Assembly: GCA_020636405.1 (NCBI GenBank)
Contig: JACJXW010000012.1
Span: 28,191-92,190 of the forward strand
Direction of reading: 5' to 3'
DNA length: 64,000 nt
Origin: Lewinellaceae bacterium
Lineage (GTDB): Bacteria; Bacteroidota; Bacteroidia; Chitinophagales; Saprospiraceae
How positions within the stretch are numbered: the first letter of the stretch is position 1; every line of letters begins with the position of its first letter. Below, in pieces: positions 27,040 through 35,898 of the stretch. Both the position numbers and the translations under genes were made by a program. The notes under the pieces are model-generated. The model made no database searches, was not told where the DNA came from, and saw only the letters and a program-made list of their open reading frames with translations.

Positions 27040-28215
27040 ATGCTAACCTCCGCCCTATATGTGCTTACCGTCCTTTGCCTGCTGGTCGTACTATCAGAAT
27101 GGCTGGTGCGGGAGACCGTCCTGCGCGGCCTGGGAACGGCGCTGCTGGTCATCGTCCTGACAGCAGTAGTAGCCAACATCGGCATCCTGCCCACAGGTTC
27201 CTCCGAAGAACACCCTGTGCCGGCCTATGAAGCCATCTTTTCCTACCTTGCCCCTATTTCCATCTTCTGGCTGCTGCTGCGGGTGAATCTCAAAGACGTG
27301 CTGGCGGCAGGCCTGCCTATCGTCTTCCTTTTCCTCGTCGGTTCGCTGGCGACAACCCTGGGTGCCGTTGCCGGTATGTGGCTGGTCAACGGGCCTCAGT
27401 CCATCGGCCCGCTCTATAACGCCGTTGGCGGAATGTTCGTAGGCACCTATACCGGCGGAAGTATCAATTTCAACGCTCTGGCGCTGCACTACGAGGTGAT
27501 GAGGGAAGGGGTGCTCTACGGGGGCTCTGTGGCCGTCGACAACATACTGACCACCCTATGGATGGTAGCCACCCTGGCGCTTCCCCGCCTGCTGGCGCCG
27601 CTGTGGCCCCGGCGGGAGGGAGCGGGCGCTCAAAGAGAAAACCCTTCCCTGGGCATCGAAGAAGATACGGAGCACCTGCATCCCATCGACCTGGGGCTCG
27701 TCCTCGCCCTGGGTATGGGTGCGCTGCTGGCCTCCAACCTGCTGGCAGAATGGGCCGGTGAGCTGGGTTATGTGGTGCCGTCTATCATCATCATTACGCT
27801 ATTGGCGCTGATTATTGCCCAATTCCCCATCGCCAAAAGACTGAAGGGCGCGCAGGCGATGGGCATGTTCTCAGTATACCTCTTTCTTGCGGTGATCGGA
27901 GCCTTTTGCGACATCCAGGCCCTCCAAAGCCTGGGGTTACTGGGCCTTACGCTTTTCGGTTTCGCCATGACCACCGTGTTTGTGCACGGGTTGGCGACCT
28001 TCGGCGCCGCTCGCCTGATGAAAATGGACCTCGATATGGCGGCGGTGGCTTCCCAGGCCAACGTCGGCGGCGGCACCTCCGCGCTGGCGCTGGCCCGCGG
28101 CATCGGCCGCAACGACCTGGTGCTGCCAGCAGTACTGCTGGGTTCCCTGGGCAATGCCCTCGGCACGTTTCTGGGTTTTTGGGCAGCAGGGCAGTTGCTG
28201 CCGGGGCTGGGGTGA
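27040..28215 (+). CDS. DUF819 family membrane protein (YjcL-like)
   Basis: The 391-residue protein is almost wholly hydrophobic, with about ten membrane helices. Family features are an APISIFWLLLRVNLKDVL stretch, the glycine-rich FVGTYTGGSINFNAL and, near the end, ASQANVGGGTSALALARG. The two glycine-rich segments in related halves suggest an inverted-repeat transporter architecture. Relatives in Bacillus are called YjcL; substrate and mechanism are not settled. It is transcribed divergently from the PLP decarboxylase. Confidence 0.88.
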   Translation: MLTSALYVLTVLCLLVVLSEWLVRETVLRGLGTALLVIVLTAVVANIGILPTGSSEEHPVPAYEAIFSYLAPISIFWLLLRVNLKDVLAAGLPIVFLFLVGSLATTLGAVAGMWLVNGPQSIGPLYNAVGGMFVGTYTGGSINFNALALHYEVMREGVLYGGSVAVDNILTTLWMVATLALPRLLAPLWPRREGAGAQRENPSLGIEEDTEHLHPIDLGLVLALGMGALLASNLLAEWAGELGYVVPSIIIITLLALIIAQFPIAKRLKGAQAMGMFSVYLFLAVIGAFCDIQALQSLGLLGLTLFGFAMTTVFVHGLATFGAARLMKMDLDMAAVASQANVGGGTSALALARGIGRNDLVLPAVLLGSLGNALGTFLGFWAAGQLLPGLG

Positions 28216-28467
28216 GGGGTTTTGGAAGTCGGAAGTGCGAAATGGGAAGTCGGAAAGCGGACATCAGGAACACCAGAAACCCAGGAACTCGGGAAGGCGG
28301 AAGTTTACCCGGCAGGAACGCGAAGTCGGGACAACAAGAACAACTGGGATCCCTGGCGCCTTTTTCTCCAATCCTGTCCTGACCAAAATCAGTATTTCTG
28401 CTGACCCTTATCATTCCACTCTTAGGGCGAATAGAGTAGATTAATGGGTTGAACAAACCGCATTATT
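28216..28467. repeat. Intergenic region with short degenerate repeats
   Basis: No gene is visible in these 252 bp. GGAAGTCGGAA occurs at 28224-28234 and 28245-28255, a 21-bp period, and related words (GAAGTCGGGA) follow. CCAGAAACCCA at 28273-28283 is shared with the region at 21503. This looks like decayed low-complexity sequence; I see no function. Confidence 0.4.
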
Positions 28468-28686
28468 ATGTTCCAACTAGAGATTCATAAGCTAATATTG
28501 CGGTATTACCTGATGATGCTGGTCACCATTATTACCGTTTACACCGGTCAAATGTGGTTGATCGCAGTAGTGATGGCCATTGCCATCAGTGCTGTTCTGG
28601 GGTACCGCTTTGGAGGAACCGAAGAGAAAGGCAAGGTGGTCCGGCTGGAAGCTTCACCGGAAAAAACCGCCCGGAAAGCTGGTTGA
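28468..28686 (+). CDS. Small membrane protein of unknown function
   Basis: This 72-residue protein has one or two membrane helices: residues 10-30 (ILRYYLMMLVTIITVYTG) and 31-46 (WLIAVVMAIAISAVLGY). A charged tail of about 25 residues follows. It is probably an inner-membrane protein. I do not recognise a family. Codon use and the clear hydrophobic-then-charged layout support a real gene, although homology could not be tested. Confidence 0.6.
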   Translation: MFQLEIHKLILRYYLMMLVTIITVYTGQMWLIAVVMAIAISAVLGYRFGGTEEKGKVVRLEASPEKTARKAG

Positions 28687-28839
28687 CCAGCCCTTCTCGC
28701 CGGGGTTTAACAGCTGCCTTTTGAAGGTAAGGGAAGGAGGCCTTTTTGTCCCTATTGCCGCCAACTATAGAGCCCCCTGACGGTTATCATTGTTTTTTAT
28801 CTTTCAATATCTCACCTTAAGTGTAAATTGATCCTTCGC

Positions 28840-29901
28840 ATGCACGAAGCCATTCTCTACGAACCTATGGAGAAAAAGGCCGTTCGATGTACGGCCTGTA
28901 AGATCCGTTGCGTCGTCAAGCCGGGAGGGGCAGGCGTTTGCGGCGTACGGCAGAATATGGACGGCAAGCTCTACCTGCTCGTCTACGGGAAAGCCTCCGC
29001 GGTGAATATCGACCCCATTGAAAAAAAACCGCTGTATCATTTCCTGCCCGGCTCACAGATCTTCTCTATTGGCACCATTGGCTGCAACTTCGCCTGCAGC
29101 TTCTGCCAGAACTGGGACATCTCGCAGCTCGCCCGGACTCTCCGGGAACAACTGATGAAGGAAAAACACATCCAAGACATCGAAATGGAAGTCGGTCAAT
29201 ACGGTTACGAATTGTCTCCGGAAAGGGCAGTTGGCCTGTGCCTCGAGAAAAAGGTGCCCTCCATTGCGTATACTTACAACGAACCCGTCATCTTTTTCGA
29301 ATACCTGCACGACATTTCCACCCTGGCCCGCCAACATGGCATCCGTACTGTTTTTGTCAGCAACGGCTACGAATCGGAAGAAGCCCTCGAACAAGCCGGC
29401 GGATACCTCGACGCCATGAACATCGACCTGAAGTCCTTCCGGGATGAATTCTATAAAAAGCTCTGTAAGGCCCGGCTGCAACCGGTACTGGACACCATCA
29501 GGGAAGTCCATAAAAAAGGCATCTGGCTGGAAGTCACCACCCTCGTCATCCCCGGCCAGAACGACTCGAAAGGCGAGCTCCGAGAGATTGCCGGTTTCCT
29601 CGCTTCGATCAGCCCGGACATTCCCTGGCACATTTCCGCCTTCCATCCGGCTTACCAAATGAAAGACGTGCCCTACACCAGCCGGACAACACTGGAAAAG
29701 GCATATGACATTGGGCTGGCAGCAGGGTTGAGATACATTTACCTGGGGAATATCCAGGATGAAGAGCGGTCGACGACCTATTGCCCCAACTGCGGAGCTG
29801 CCCTGATCCGGCGAACAGGTTACCGCACCACGCTGGAGCATTCTTTTAGCAACGGGCGATGCCTCCGTTGCCGCACCAAAATTTCAGGCATATGGCAGTG
29901 A
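28840..29901 (+). CDS. amrS: AmmeMemoRadiSam system radical SAM enzyme
   Basis: The start is the ATG at 28840; an in-frame TTG 12 bp earlier is less likely. The 353-residue enzyme carries an N-terminal cysteine set (C17, C20, C24, C34) and the radical SAM cluster motif C82-x3-C86-x2-C89 within GCNFACSFCQNW. Further SAM-domain motifs include YTYNEP, VSNGY and MNIDLKSF. The C-terminus has two CxxC pairs (CPNCG, CLRC) that look like a zinc ribbon. Family knowledge: AmrS relatives are pyruvate formate-lyase activase-like and occur with Memo and AMMECR1 homologues. The reaction is unknown. The Memo gene overlaps its end by 10 bp. Confidence 0.93.
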   Translation: MHEAILYEPMEKKAVRCTACKIRCVVKPGGAGVCGVRQNMDGKLYLLVYGKASAVNIDPIEKKPLYHFLPGSQIFSIGTIGCNFACSFCQNWDISQLARTLREQLMKEKHIQDIEMEVGQYGYELSPERAVGLCLEKKVPSIAYTYNEPVIFFEYLHDISTLARQHGIRTVFVSNGYESEEALEQAGGYLDAMNIDLKSFRDEFYKKLCKARLQPVLDTIREVHKKGIWLEVTTLVIPGQNDSKGELREIAGFLASISPDIPWHISAFHPAYQMKDVPYTSRTTLEKAYDIGLAAGLRYIYLGNIQDEERSTTYCPNCGAALIRRTGYRTTLEHSFSNGRCLRCRTKISGIWQ

Positions 29902-30665
29902 AAACCAGGAAAGCGGCCGTTGCCGGCTATTTTTATCCGGCGGACCAGGCACAGCTCCTCGCTGAGCTGGCCGGTTTTATGGATCAGGTACCAGCCTGGC
30001 AATGGGACAGGCCCCTGAAGGCGCTGATCGTCCCGCACGCCGGCTACCGGTACTCTGGCCAGGTGGCGGCCTATGCCTACGCATTATTGAAAAATTATCC
30101 GGACAAGTGGAAAAAGGTGGTGGCCATCGGCCCGGCACACACGCTGCTGATGCACCAACTGGCCACAGATGCCAATGATTATTGGGAAACCCCATTGGGC
30201 AAGGTCAGGATACTGCACGACGGGTTTGCCCAGCGGGAATCCGCCCATATAAAAGAGCACTGCCTGGAAGTGCAACTCCCGTTCCTGCAGTACGTGCTCG
30301 GTGATTTTCAATTCCTTCCGCTGGTGGCCGGCAACATCGCCCCCAAAGCCTACTGCCGGGCCGTCCAGGGATCCCTGGGCGATGACAGCTTATTGCTCAT
30401 CAGCTCCGACCTCAGCCACTTCTACGACTATGAAACCGCCTGTGATATCGACAGGGCCACCAACCTGTCCATAGAAATGTTGGACTATGAACATATGGAA
30501 CAGAAAGGTATTGCGTGTGGTAAGATCCCTATCCTGATGGCGATGGAAATCGCCCGGGAGAACGATTGGCAGTGCAGGTTGCTCCACTACTGCAATTCCG
30601 GCGATGTGAGCCGCGACCGCGAAAATGTGGTAGGGTATGCCAGTTTTGGTTTCTTTCAGGCCTAG
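29892..30665 (+). CDS. amrB: AmmeMemoRadiSam system protein B (Memo homologue)
   Basis: I chose the ATG at 29892, which overlaps the end of the radical SAM gene by 10 bp, over an in-frame ATG at 29859: the protein then begins MAVKTRKAAVAGYFYP, the usual Memo start. The product has 257 residues. Conserved histidine regions are VPHAGYRYSGQVAAYAY, AIGPAHTLLM, an EHCLEVQLPFL segment and SSDLSHFYDY. Memo proteins share the fold of extradiol dioxygenases and human MEMO1 binds metal; the bacterial role is unknown. Translational coupling with amrS supports joint function. The usual third partner (AMMECR1/protein A) is not in this window. Confidence 0.93.
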   Translation: MAVKTRKAAVAGYFYPADQAQLLAELAGFMDQVPAWQWDRPLKALIVPHAGYRYSGQVAAYAYALLKNYPDKWKKVVAIGPAHTLLMHQLATDANDYWETPLGKVRILHDGFAQRESAHIKEHCLEVQLPFLQYVLGDFQFLPLVAGNIAPKAYCRAVQGSLGDDSLLLISSDLSHFYDYETACDIDRATNLSIEMLDYEHMEQKGIACGKIPILMAMEIARENDWQCRLLHYCNSGDVSRDRENVVGYASFGFFQA

Positions 30666-30674
30666 ATGCCAGCC

Positions 30675-30723
30675 CTCAAACAAGCCCGGTACCTGGCATC
30701 AACCGGAACCAGGCTTGTTTGAG
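30675..30723 (+). terminator. Perfect stem-loop after the Memo gene
   Basis: CTCAAACAAGCC (30675-30686) pairs perfectly with GGCTTGTTTGAG (30712-30723). The stem begins 10 bp after the stop codon. The 25-nt loop contains further possible pairing. The sequence after the stem is A-rich (GAGAAAAGG), so this lacks the U tract of a classical terminator on the plus strand. Confidence 0.55.
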
Positions 30724-30840
30724 AAAAGGACAATTAATCTTTTTCCGCTGTAGGCGGTTTGAGCTCGAATCCCATCTGCATCATCAAGGAGAGGGAGTTC
30801 ATTTCTTCCTCTGAAACACACATTTAAATTTAGCCAAATG

Positions 30841-30870
30841 GTTGGATCTGCTGCTTTATTGCTATTTTAG
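30841..30870 (+). promoter_or_regulatory. Possible promoter of the DUF900 lipoprotein gene
   Basis: GTTG (30841-30844), an 18-bp spacer and TATTTTAG (30863-30870; one mismatch to TAnnTTTG) lie 21 bp before the ATG at 30892. Confidence 0.35.
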
Positions 30871-30891
30871 ATCATTCAAAAAGTCAGACAA

Positions 30892-32100
30892 ATGAATACC
30901 CTCCGCCAATTATTGATTCCATTGTCCTTTTTGGCCACTGTGATGCTTTTTACAAACTGTAAAAGTACCAGCTCGGTGCCATCTCCAACCGAAACAGTAG
31001 AAGCCCCTGCTGCCGAAGACGCCATTCTTCAGTCCATCCTGAAAGAAAGGATGGAAGAAGCTGGACAACAAAAGCTAGCAGAAGAACCCATTTCGGGATT
31101 TGTCCAGGGGCAACAGGGTTCCAAATTTTCGAAGGTCCCCATTTATTACGCCACTGACCGGGAACCCACCGGTGACAGCAACCCTTACCTGTTCTATAGC
31201 GGGGAACGCAGCACGAAGGGGCTGCGCTTCGGCAAGTGCCTGGTGACCATCCCCAAGATCCACCAGCTCGGCGAGATCGAGCGCCCCTCCTGGTGGAGCC
31301 TGGAATTCAGCGAAGACCCGGAAGAGCATATCATTCTTAAAGAGATAGAGCCCATGGGGGAAAATGACTTTTTCTCGGAGCTCAATTTAAAAGCCCGCCT
31401 GGCGGACAAACAGGAAGCTTTGGTTTTCATCCATGGCTACAACACCTCCTTCGATGAGGCGGTCCTTCGTGCAGCACAAGTGGCTTATGATGTGAGCTTT
31501 AAGGGCATTCCCATCCTCTACAGCTGGCCCTCCCAGGGCAGCCTGCTCGGGTACTGGGCAGATGGGGAGAATAATGCCTGGTCGGTACCTCACCTCGAGC
31601 ATTTTCTGGAAGAGCTGGCCCAGCAAAACTGCTGGGATAAGATCCATATCATTGCCCACAGCATGGGTAACCGGACCCTTACCAAATCTCTGATCGCCCT
31701 GGCTAAAAAAGACCCGGGGAAACGCCTTTTCGGCCAGGTCATCCTCGCGGCGCCCGATGTGAACGCTAAAGAATTCGTCCAGGAGATCGCCCCTGTGATC
31801 CGAAAAACGGCCAACAACGTCACGCTTTATGCTTCCTCCAAAGATAAAGCCCTGGTCGCTTCCCAGCAGTTCAATAAAGTGCCCCGGGCCGGCGAAGGAG
31901 GGAAAAACCTGATCGTTGTCGAGACGGTTGAAACGGTTGACGCCTCCTCCATCGATACCGATTTCCTGGGCCACAACTACTTCGCCAATACCTGGCTGCT
32001 GATCAACGACCTCTATAAGGTGCTCAATAAAGGATGGAATGCAGAACAGCGAAAGCTGAAGGATGGCCGGAAAAACAATAAAAAGTATTGGGCTTTTTAG
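30892..32100 (+). CDS. DUF900-family alpha/beta hydrolase lipoprotein
   Basis: The 402-residue protein begins with a lipoprotein signal whose lipobox ends at C23 (MLFTNC). A linker leads to VPIYYATDRE, the opening signature of DUF900 hydrolases. The fold continues with VFIHGYNTSFDEAVLRAAQ, a nucleophile elbow HSMGNR with S257, then AAPDVN (acid) and a late histidine in LGHNYFAN. Expected location: outer or inner membrane, facing the periplasm. Likely an esterase or lipase of unknown substrate. The helicase gene starts 32 bp after it. Confidence 0.88.
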   Translation: MNTLRQLLIPLSFLATVMLFTNCKSTSSVPSPTETVEAPAAEDAILQSILKERMEEAGQQKLAEEPISGFVQGQQGSKFSKVPIYYATDREPTGDSNPYLFYSGERSTKGLRFGKCLVTIPKIHQLGEIERPSWWSLEFSEDPEEHIILKEIEPMGENDFFSELNLKARLADKQEALVFIHGYNTSFDEAVLRAAQVAYDVSFKGIPILYSWPSQGSLLGYWADGENNAWSVPHLEHFLEELAQQNCWDKIHIIAHSMGNRTLTKSLIALAKKDPGKRLFGQVILAAPDVNAKEFVQEIAPVIRKTANNVTLYASSKDKALVASQQFNKVPRAGEGGKNLIVVETVETVDASSIDTDFLGHNYFANTWLLINDLYKVLNKGWNAEQRKLKDGRKNNKKYWAF

Positions 32101-32132
32101 CCTGGGCCTTTACACCAATTTACCTCTCAACA

Positions 32133-34631
32133 ATGGCAAAAAGAAAAAACAGCGAGAAAGAAAAAAAGAAAAAAGCCAAACGCATCAGCTACCACAAACA
32201 ACCCGAGGAGTTAAGCCTGCGGGAATGGCAGGCCAGCTTGCGCCGCCAGTTTGGCAAAGAACAGGCTTTCGAGCTCACCAACCAGGGCGGCCATCCGGTT
32301 TGGTCTGACTTCACCGTAAGCAACCCCGAACGGAATACCACCTACCGCCTGGCGCTGAGGAGTAAGGAACCCGGCGACAACTTTTGCTCCTGTCTCGACT
32401 TCCGAACCAACGGCCTGGGCACCTGCAAACACATCGAATGGGCGCTGCACAAACTTTCCCACACCTATGGTAATAAGCAGCACTTTAAAAAACCGCCGCC
32501 CGAACGGGCATACAGCTCTGTTTATCTGCACTACGGTGAAGAGCGCACCCTCCGCCTGCGCATCGGCACGGATCAGGAAGAAGCCTTCCGCGAACTGGCC
32601 CGGGGATACTTCGATGAAGAGGGCGCGCTGTATCCTCACGCCTACCTGGAAATCGATAAATTCCTGGATGCCGCCCGGCAGCTTTCGCCAGATTTCCGCT
32701 GCTACCCCGACGCCCTGGATTTCGTCATCCAAAAAAGGGATGACGCCCGCCGACACCTGCTGGTAGACCGGCTGGATAATGACCCCCATAGCTTGAATGA
32801 ACTGATAAAAGCCCAGCTCTTTCCCTACCAACGCGAAGGCGTGCTCTTTGCCCTGCGGGCAGGGTGTTGCCTGCTCGCCGATGAGATGGGCCTCGGAAAG
32901 ACCATCCAGGCCATTGCAACGGCAGAATTGTACCGGCGGGAACTCGGTATCGGGTCGGTAATGATCATCTGCCCCACTTCGCTTAAATATCAATGGCGGT
33001 CCGAGATCCGCAAGTTTACCGACAGTGGCGTCTCTGTTATTGAAGGCCCGATCCACAAGCGCCGGGAGCAGTACAACCAGGACGAAAATTTCTATAAGAT
33101 AATCACCTACAATGTCGTCGCCCGCGATTATGCCTACATCAACCAAGGCCAGCCCGACCTGATCATCCTCGACGAGGCGCAACGTATTAAAAACTGGGAC
33201 ACCAAGATCTCGCGGGCCGTCAAGCGCCTGGAAGCGCCCTACCGGCTGGCGTTAACCGGCACTCCCCTGGAGAACAAGTTGGAAGACCTCTACTCCATTG
33301 TGCAGTTTCTCGACCAGTACCTGCTCGGGCCACTCTACCTGCTATTGCACCGCCATCAGGTGAAGGACGAATTCGGCGCCGTGCGTGGCTACCGCCGGCT
33401 GGATGAGATCAACGATAAACTCAAACACGTGATGATCCGCCGCCGCAAGCGCGATGTGCTCAAACAGCTGCCAGAGCGCATCGACAAGCACCTGCTGGTG
33501 CCGATGACACCCCGCCAGTTGGAACTGCACAACAGCTTCGAAACCGACGTGGCTCAACTGGTGGCCAAGTGGCGGCGCTTCGGGTTCCTCAAAGAAAAGG
33601 ACCGCCAGCGCCTGCTCAGTTGCCTCAACCTGATGCGCATGAGTTGCGACAGCACCTACCTGGTGGACCAGCAGACCCGCCACGACACCAAGATCAGCGA
33701 GCTGTTTTACATCCTGGAAGAACGCCTGGCGGAGCCAGAGGAAAAAGTGGTCATCTTCAGCCAATGGGAACGCATGACGCGCATCGTCTCCCAGGAACTG
33801 GAAGAGCGGGAAGTCCAATTTGCCTATCTGCACGGCGGCGTCCCCAGCAACAAGCGGGGCGATTTGCTCGACCGCTTTCGCGAGGACGACAACTGCCGAG
33901 TATTCCTCTCGACCGACGCCGGCGGCCTGGGCCTCAACCTGCAACAGGCCGCCCTGGTCATCAACCTGGACATACCCTGGAACCCCGCCGTGCTTGAACA
34001 GCGCATCGCCCGGATCTTCCGCCTGGGCCAAAAGCGGCAGGTTCAGGTCATCAACCTGATCTCTGAGGGCACCATCGAGCACCGCATGCTGTCAACGCTC
34101 CGATTCAAATCCTCTCTGGCCGACGCGGTGCTGGACGCCATAGAGGATTCTGTATTCATGAGCGACCGGAAATTCCGCGATTTTATGGAAGACCTGGAAA
34201 AGGTGGCTACCCCCTCCGAACCCAGCGCAGCACCTGTAGAAGTGGGCAGCGACACCGACCTGGAAGTGCCGCAGGGCGCCCCGCCTTCCGCCCCGGAAGA
34301 GGAGGCCCCCGTTCCGGCGGAGGACTGGCAGGAGGAGGACCCGGCACCGAAAAAAGAACCCGCTGCTCCATCCCCCCGCCAACCCAAAGGCGAACCGCTC
34401 GGCGCTACGGCCGGCGGCAGTGGGCCCCGTGAACTGATCAGCCAGGGCGTCAGCTTCCTGGGCCGTCTCGCGCAGACGCTGGCCGATGAACAGGCCACCC
34501 GGCAACTGGTGGACGAGATTACAGAGAAGGACGAATCGACCGGCCAAACCTACCTCAAAATTCCAGTGGAGAGTGAGGATGTGGTGAAGAATGCGATGAA
34601 GTTGCTGGGGGGGCTGTTGGGGAAGTTGTAG
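32133..34631 (+). CDS. SWIM zinc-finger SNF2-family DEAD/DEAH-box helicase
   Basis: Translation probably starts at the ATG at 32133 (MAKRKNSEKE); a TTG in frame 45 bp upstream lies inside the previous gene. The product has 832 residues: a lysine-rich N-terminus, a SWIM-type zinc motif (CSCLDF...GTCKH, about 85-102), a SNF2 ATPase domain with Walker A DEMGLGKT (from D250) and motif II LDEAQ, then a helicase C domain with STDAGGLGLNLQ and QRIARIFRLGQ. After about residue 690 comes a Pro/Glu-rich linker and a short C-terminal domain. Such proteins remodel protein-DNA complexes; the bacterial targets are poorly known. Confidence 0.93.
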   Translation: MAKRKNSEKEKKKKAKRISYHKQPEELSLREWQASLRRQFGKEQAFELTNQGGHPVWSDFTVSNPERNTTYRLALRSKEPGDNFCSCLDFRTNGLGTCKHIEWALHKLSHTYGNKQHFKKPPPERAYSSVYLHYGEERTLRLRIGTDQEEAFRELARGYFDEEGALYPHAYLEIDKFLDAARQLSPDFRCYPDALDFVIQKRDDARRHLLVDRLDNDPHSLNELIKAQLFPYQREGVLFALRAGCCLLADEMGLGKTIQAIATAELYRRELGIGSVMIICPTSLKYQWRSEIRKFTDSGVSVIEGPIHKRREQYNQDENFYKIITYNVVARDYAYINQGQPDLIILDEAQRIKNWDTKISRAVKRLEAPYRLALTGTPLENKLEDLYSIVQFLDQYLLGPLYLLLHRHQVKDEFGAVRGYRRLDEINDKLKHVMIRRRKRDVLKQLPERIDKHLLVPMTPRQLELHNSFETDVAQLVAKWRRFGFLKEKDRQRLLSCLNLMRMSCDSTYLVDQQTRHDTKISELFYILEERLAEPEEKVVIFSQWERMTRIVSQELEEREVQFAYLHGGVPSNKRGDLLDRFREDDNCRVFLSTDAGGLGLNLQQAALVINLDIPWNPAVLEQRIARIFRLGQKRQVQVINLISEGTIEHRMLSTLRFKSSLADAVLDAIEDSVFMSDRKFRDFMEDLEKVATPSEPSAAPVEVGSDTDLEVPQGAPPSAPEEEAPVPAEDWQEEDPAPKKEPAAPSPRQPKGEPLGATAGGSGPRELISQGVSFLGRLAQTLADEQATRQLVDEITEKDESTGQTYLKIPVESEDVVKNAMKLLGGLLGKL

Positions 34632-34637
34632 TGCAGT

Positions 34638-34689
34638 GAGGCAACACCCCTTCATCTCAGTCATGGTTTGGCAGAAGGGGTGTTGCCTC
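34638..34689. terminator. Perfect 16-bp bidirectional stem-loop
   Basis: GAGGCAACACCCCTTC (34638-34653) pairs without mismatch with GAAGGGGTGTTGCCTC (34674-34689). It lies between two convergent genes, 7 bp after the helicase stop and 25 bp beyond the TlpA stop, and could serve both. There is no T tract on either side. Confidence 0.65.
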
Positions 34690-34714
34690 CTGATAGGGAA
34701 CGAACCGCTCTAAC

Positions 34715-35788
34715 TCAATTCAATAACTCTCCCAACAACGCCTCCAATTGCTCCGCCGTTACATTCTTCGCCAGGATCTTACCCTCCGGGCCCAGCAGGA
34801 AATTAGCGGGCAGGGACGACACCAGGTACAATCCGGCAATAGCGCCGTCCGCATCCCGGACCTGCCGCCAGGGCATCTGGCCTTTAGCGATGGCGGCTTC
34901 CCACTTGTCTGCCTCCTCATCCAGGCTGATGCTCAGAATATGGAACCCCTGGGGCCGGCGGCTTTCGTAAACCTCTACGAGCTTGGGGCGCTCCGCCAGG
35001 CACGGCAGGCACCAGGAGGCCCAGAAATCAACAAGCACGTAGGTGCCGCGGTAATCAGACAGCGCCACGGCTTCGGAGAATATGTCCCTGGTGGTGAAAT
35101 CCGGTGCTAAGGCGCCTTGCTGGACCAATGCCGCTCTCTTCACCCGATGGGCCAACGCCTTTGTCATGCCGGCCTGAGGGTATTGTTTTTCAAAGGCCCC
35201 GGCCATCTCAGCCAGAAATCCGAAATTCTTATGAGAATCGAAAAAAGAAAGCGCCTGGTAGGCCTCCGCCGAAGGCCCCATTTGACGCACTGCAGCTTCC
35301 ATATCGTGGATAAACTGGAGAAGCAGCTCGTCCTTTTCCTTTTCCAGTAGGGCCAGCTTTTCCATATCCTGCTTTTCCACCGCTGCCTCGTATTCCACCT
35401 TAAGCTCCGAAAAATAGTGGTCACTGAGTTGGTGAATGGCCCTTCCAAAATCGGCGATACTGCCGGCATCGGCCTCCAGTTCAAAAAATTCCTTTTTGCA
35501 GAGCTTAAAAAGGCCTGGCCCTTCCACAGCGACTTCTACCTGCTGCTCGGGCCCAAAACGGAACTGGTAAAGGGTAGGCTCCCGGAAGTCGTCATGAAAG
35601 AGAATGGGCTTGTCTTCTTCCAACCTGAAAGTAGAGTGGTGCACATAATCCTGCCGGGCAAAGTCGAAGCGCAAGACCTGCACCTCATCCATTCCTACTC
35701 CGGATACCTCAAAACGAGCTTCCGATTGAGCAAAAGCACTTCCTGCCAGAAATAAACCTAAAAAGAAAACGAGTGATTTCATGGTCAT
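34715..35788 (-). CDS. TlpA-family thiol-disulphide oxidoreductase with DUF4369-like domain
   Basis: The 357-residue protein has a signal peptide; M3 (35782, MKSLVFFLGLFLAG) may be the true start. A DUF4369-like beta domain covers about 22-110, a helical region follows to about 220, and a thioredoxin fold ends the protein with the redox motif WCLPC (C260, C263) and a cis-proline segment (SLPANFLL). Such proteins reduce periplasmic disulphides, for example in cytochrome maturation, but the family is large in Bacteroidota and functions vary. It converges on the helicase gene. Confidence 0.92.
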   Translation of the reverse strand: MTMKSLVFFLGLFLAGSAFAQSEARFEVSGVGMDEVQVLRFDFARQDYVHHSTFRLEEDKPILFHDDFREPTLYQFRFGPEQQVEVAVEGPGLFKLCKKEFFELEADAGSIADFGRAIHQLSDHYFSELKVEYEAAVEKQDMEKLALLEKEKDELLLQFIHDMEAAVRQMGPSAEAYQALSFFDSHKNFGFLAEMAGAFEKQYPQAGMTKALAHRVKRAALVQQGALAPDFTTRDIFSEAVALSDYRGTYVLVDFWASWCLPCLAERPKLVEVYESRRPQGFHILSISLDEEADKWEAAIAKGQMPWRQVRDADGAIAGLYLVSSLPANFLLGPEGKILAKNVTAEQLEALLGELLN

Positions 35789-35801
35789 TGAATTTTTCTG
35801 G

Positions 35802-35809
35802 CAAAGGTA
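35802..35809 (-). promoter_or_regulatory. Possible -7 element of the TlpA gene
   Basis: Read on the minus strand this is TACCTTTG, a full match to TAnnTTTG. It lies 13 bp upstream of the first ATG (35788) and 19 bp from the second (35782), which favours the second start. No good -33 element is visible. Confidence 0.35.
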
Positions 35810-35898
35810 TTCCCTCCGGTAAGCGCTGTCGGCCGGATACGCGAATCCGAACGGATTTAAAGGGTTCGGATTTGCGTCGGCAATAATCCGAACTTTCT

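Noticed and set aside
28216..28467. CRISPR-like array
   Set aside because: The repeat unit is 11 bp with a 21-bp period and only two clean copies, unlike a CRISPR repeat-spacer arrangement.
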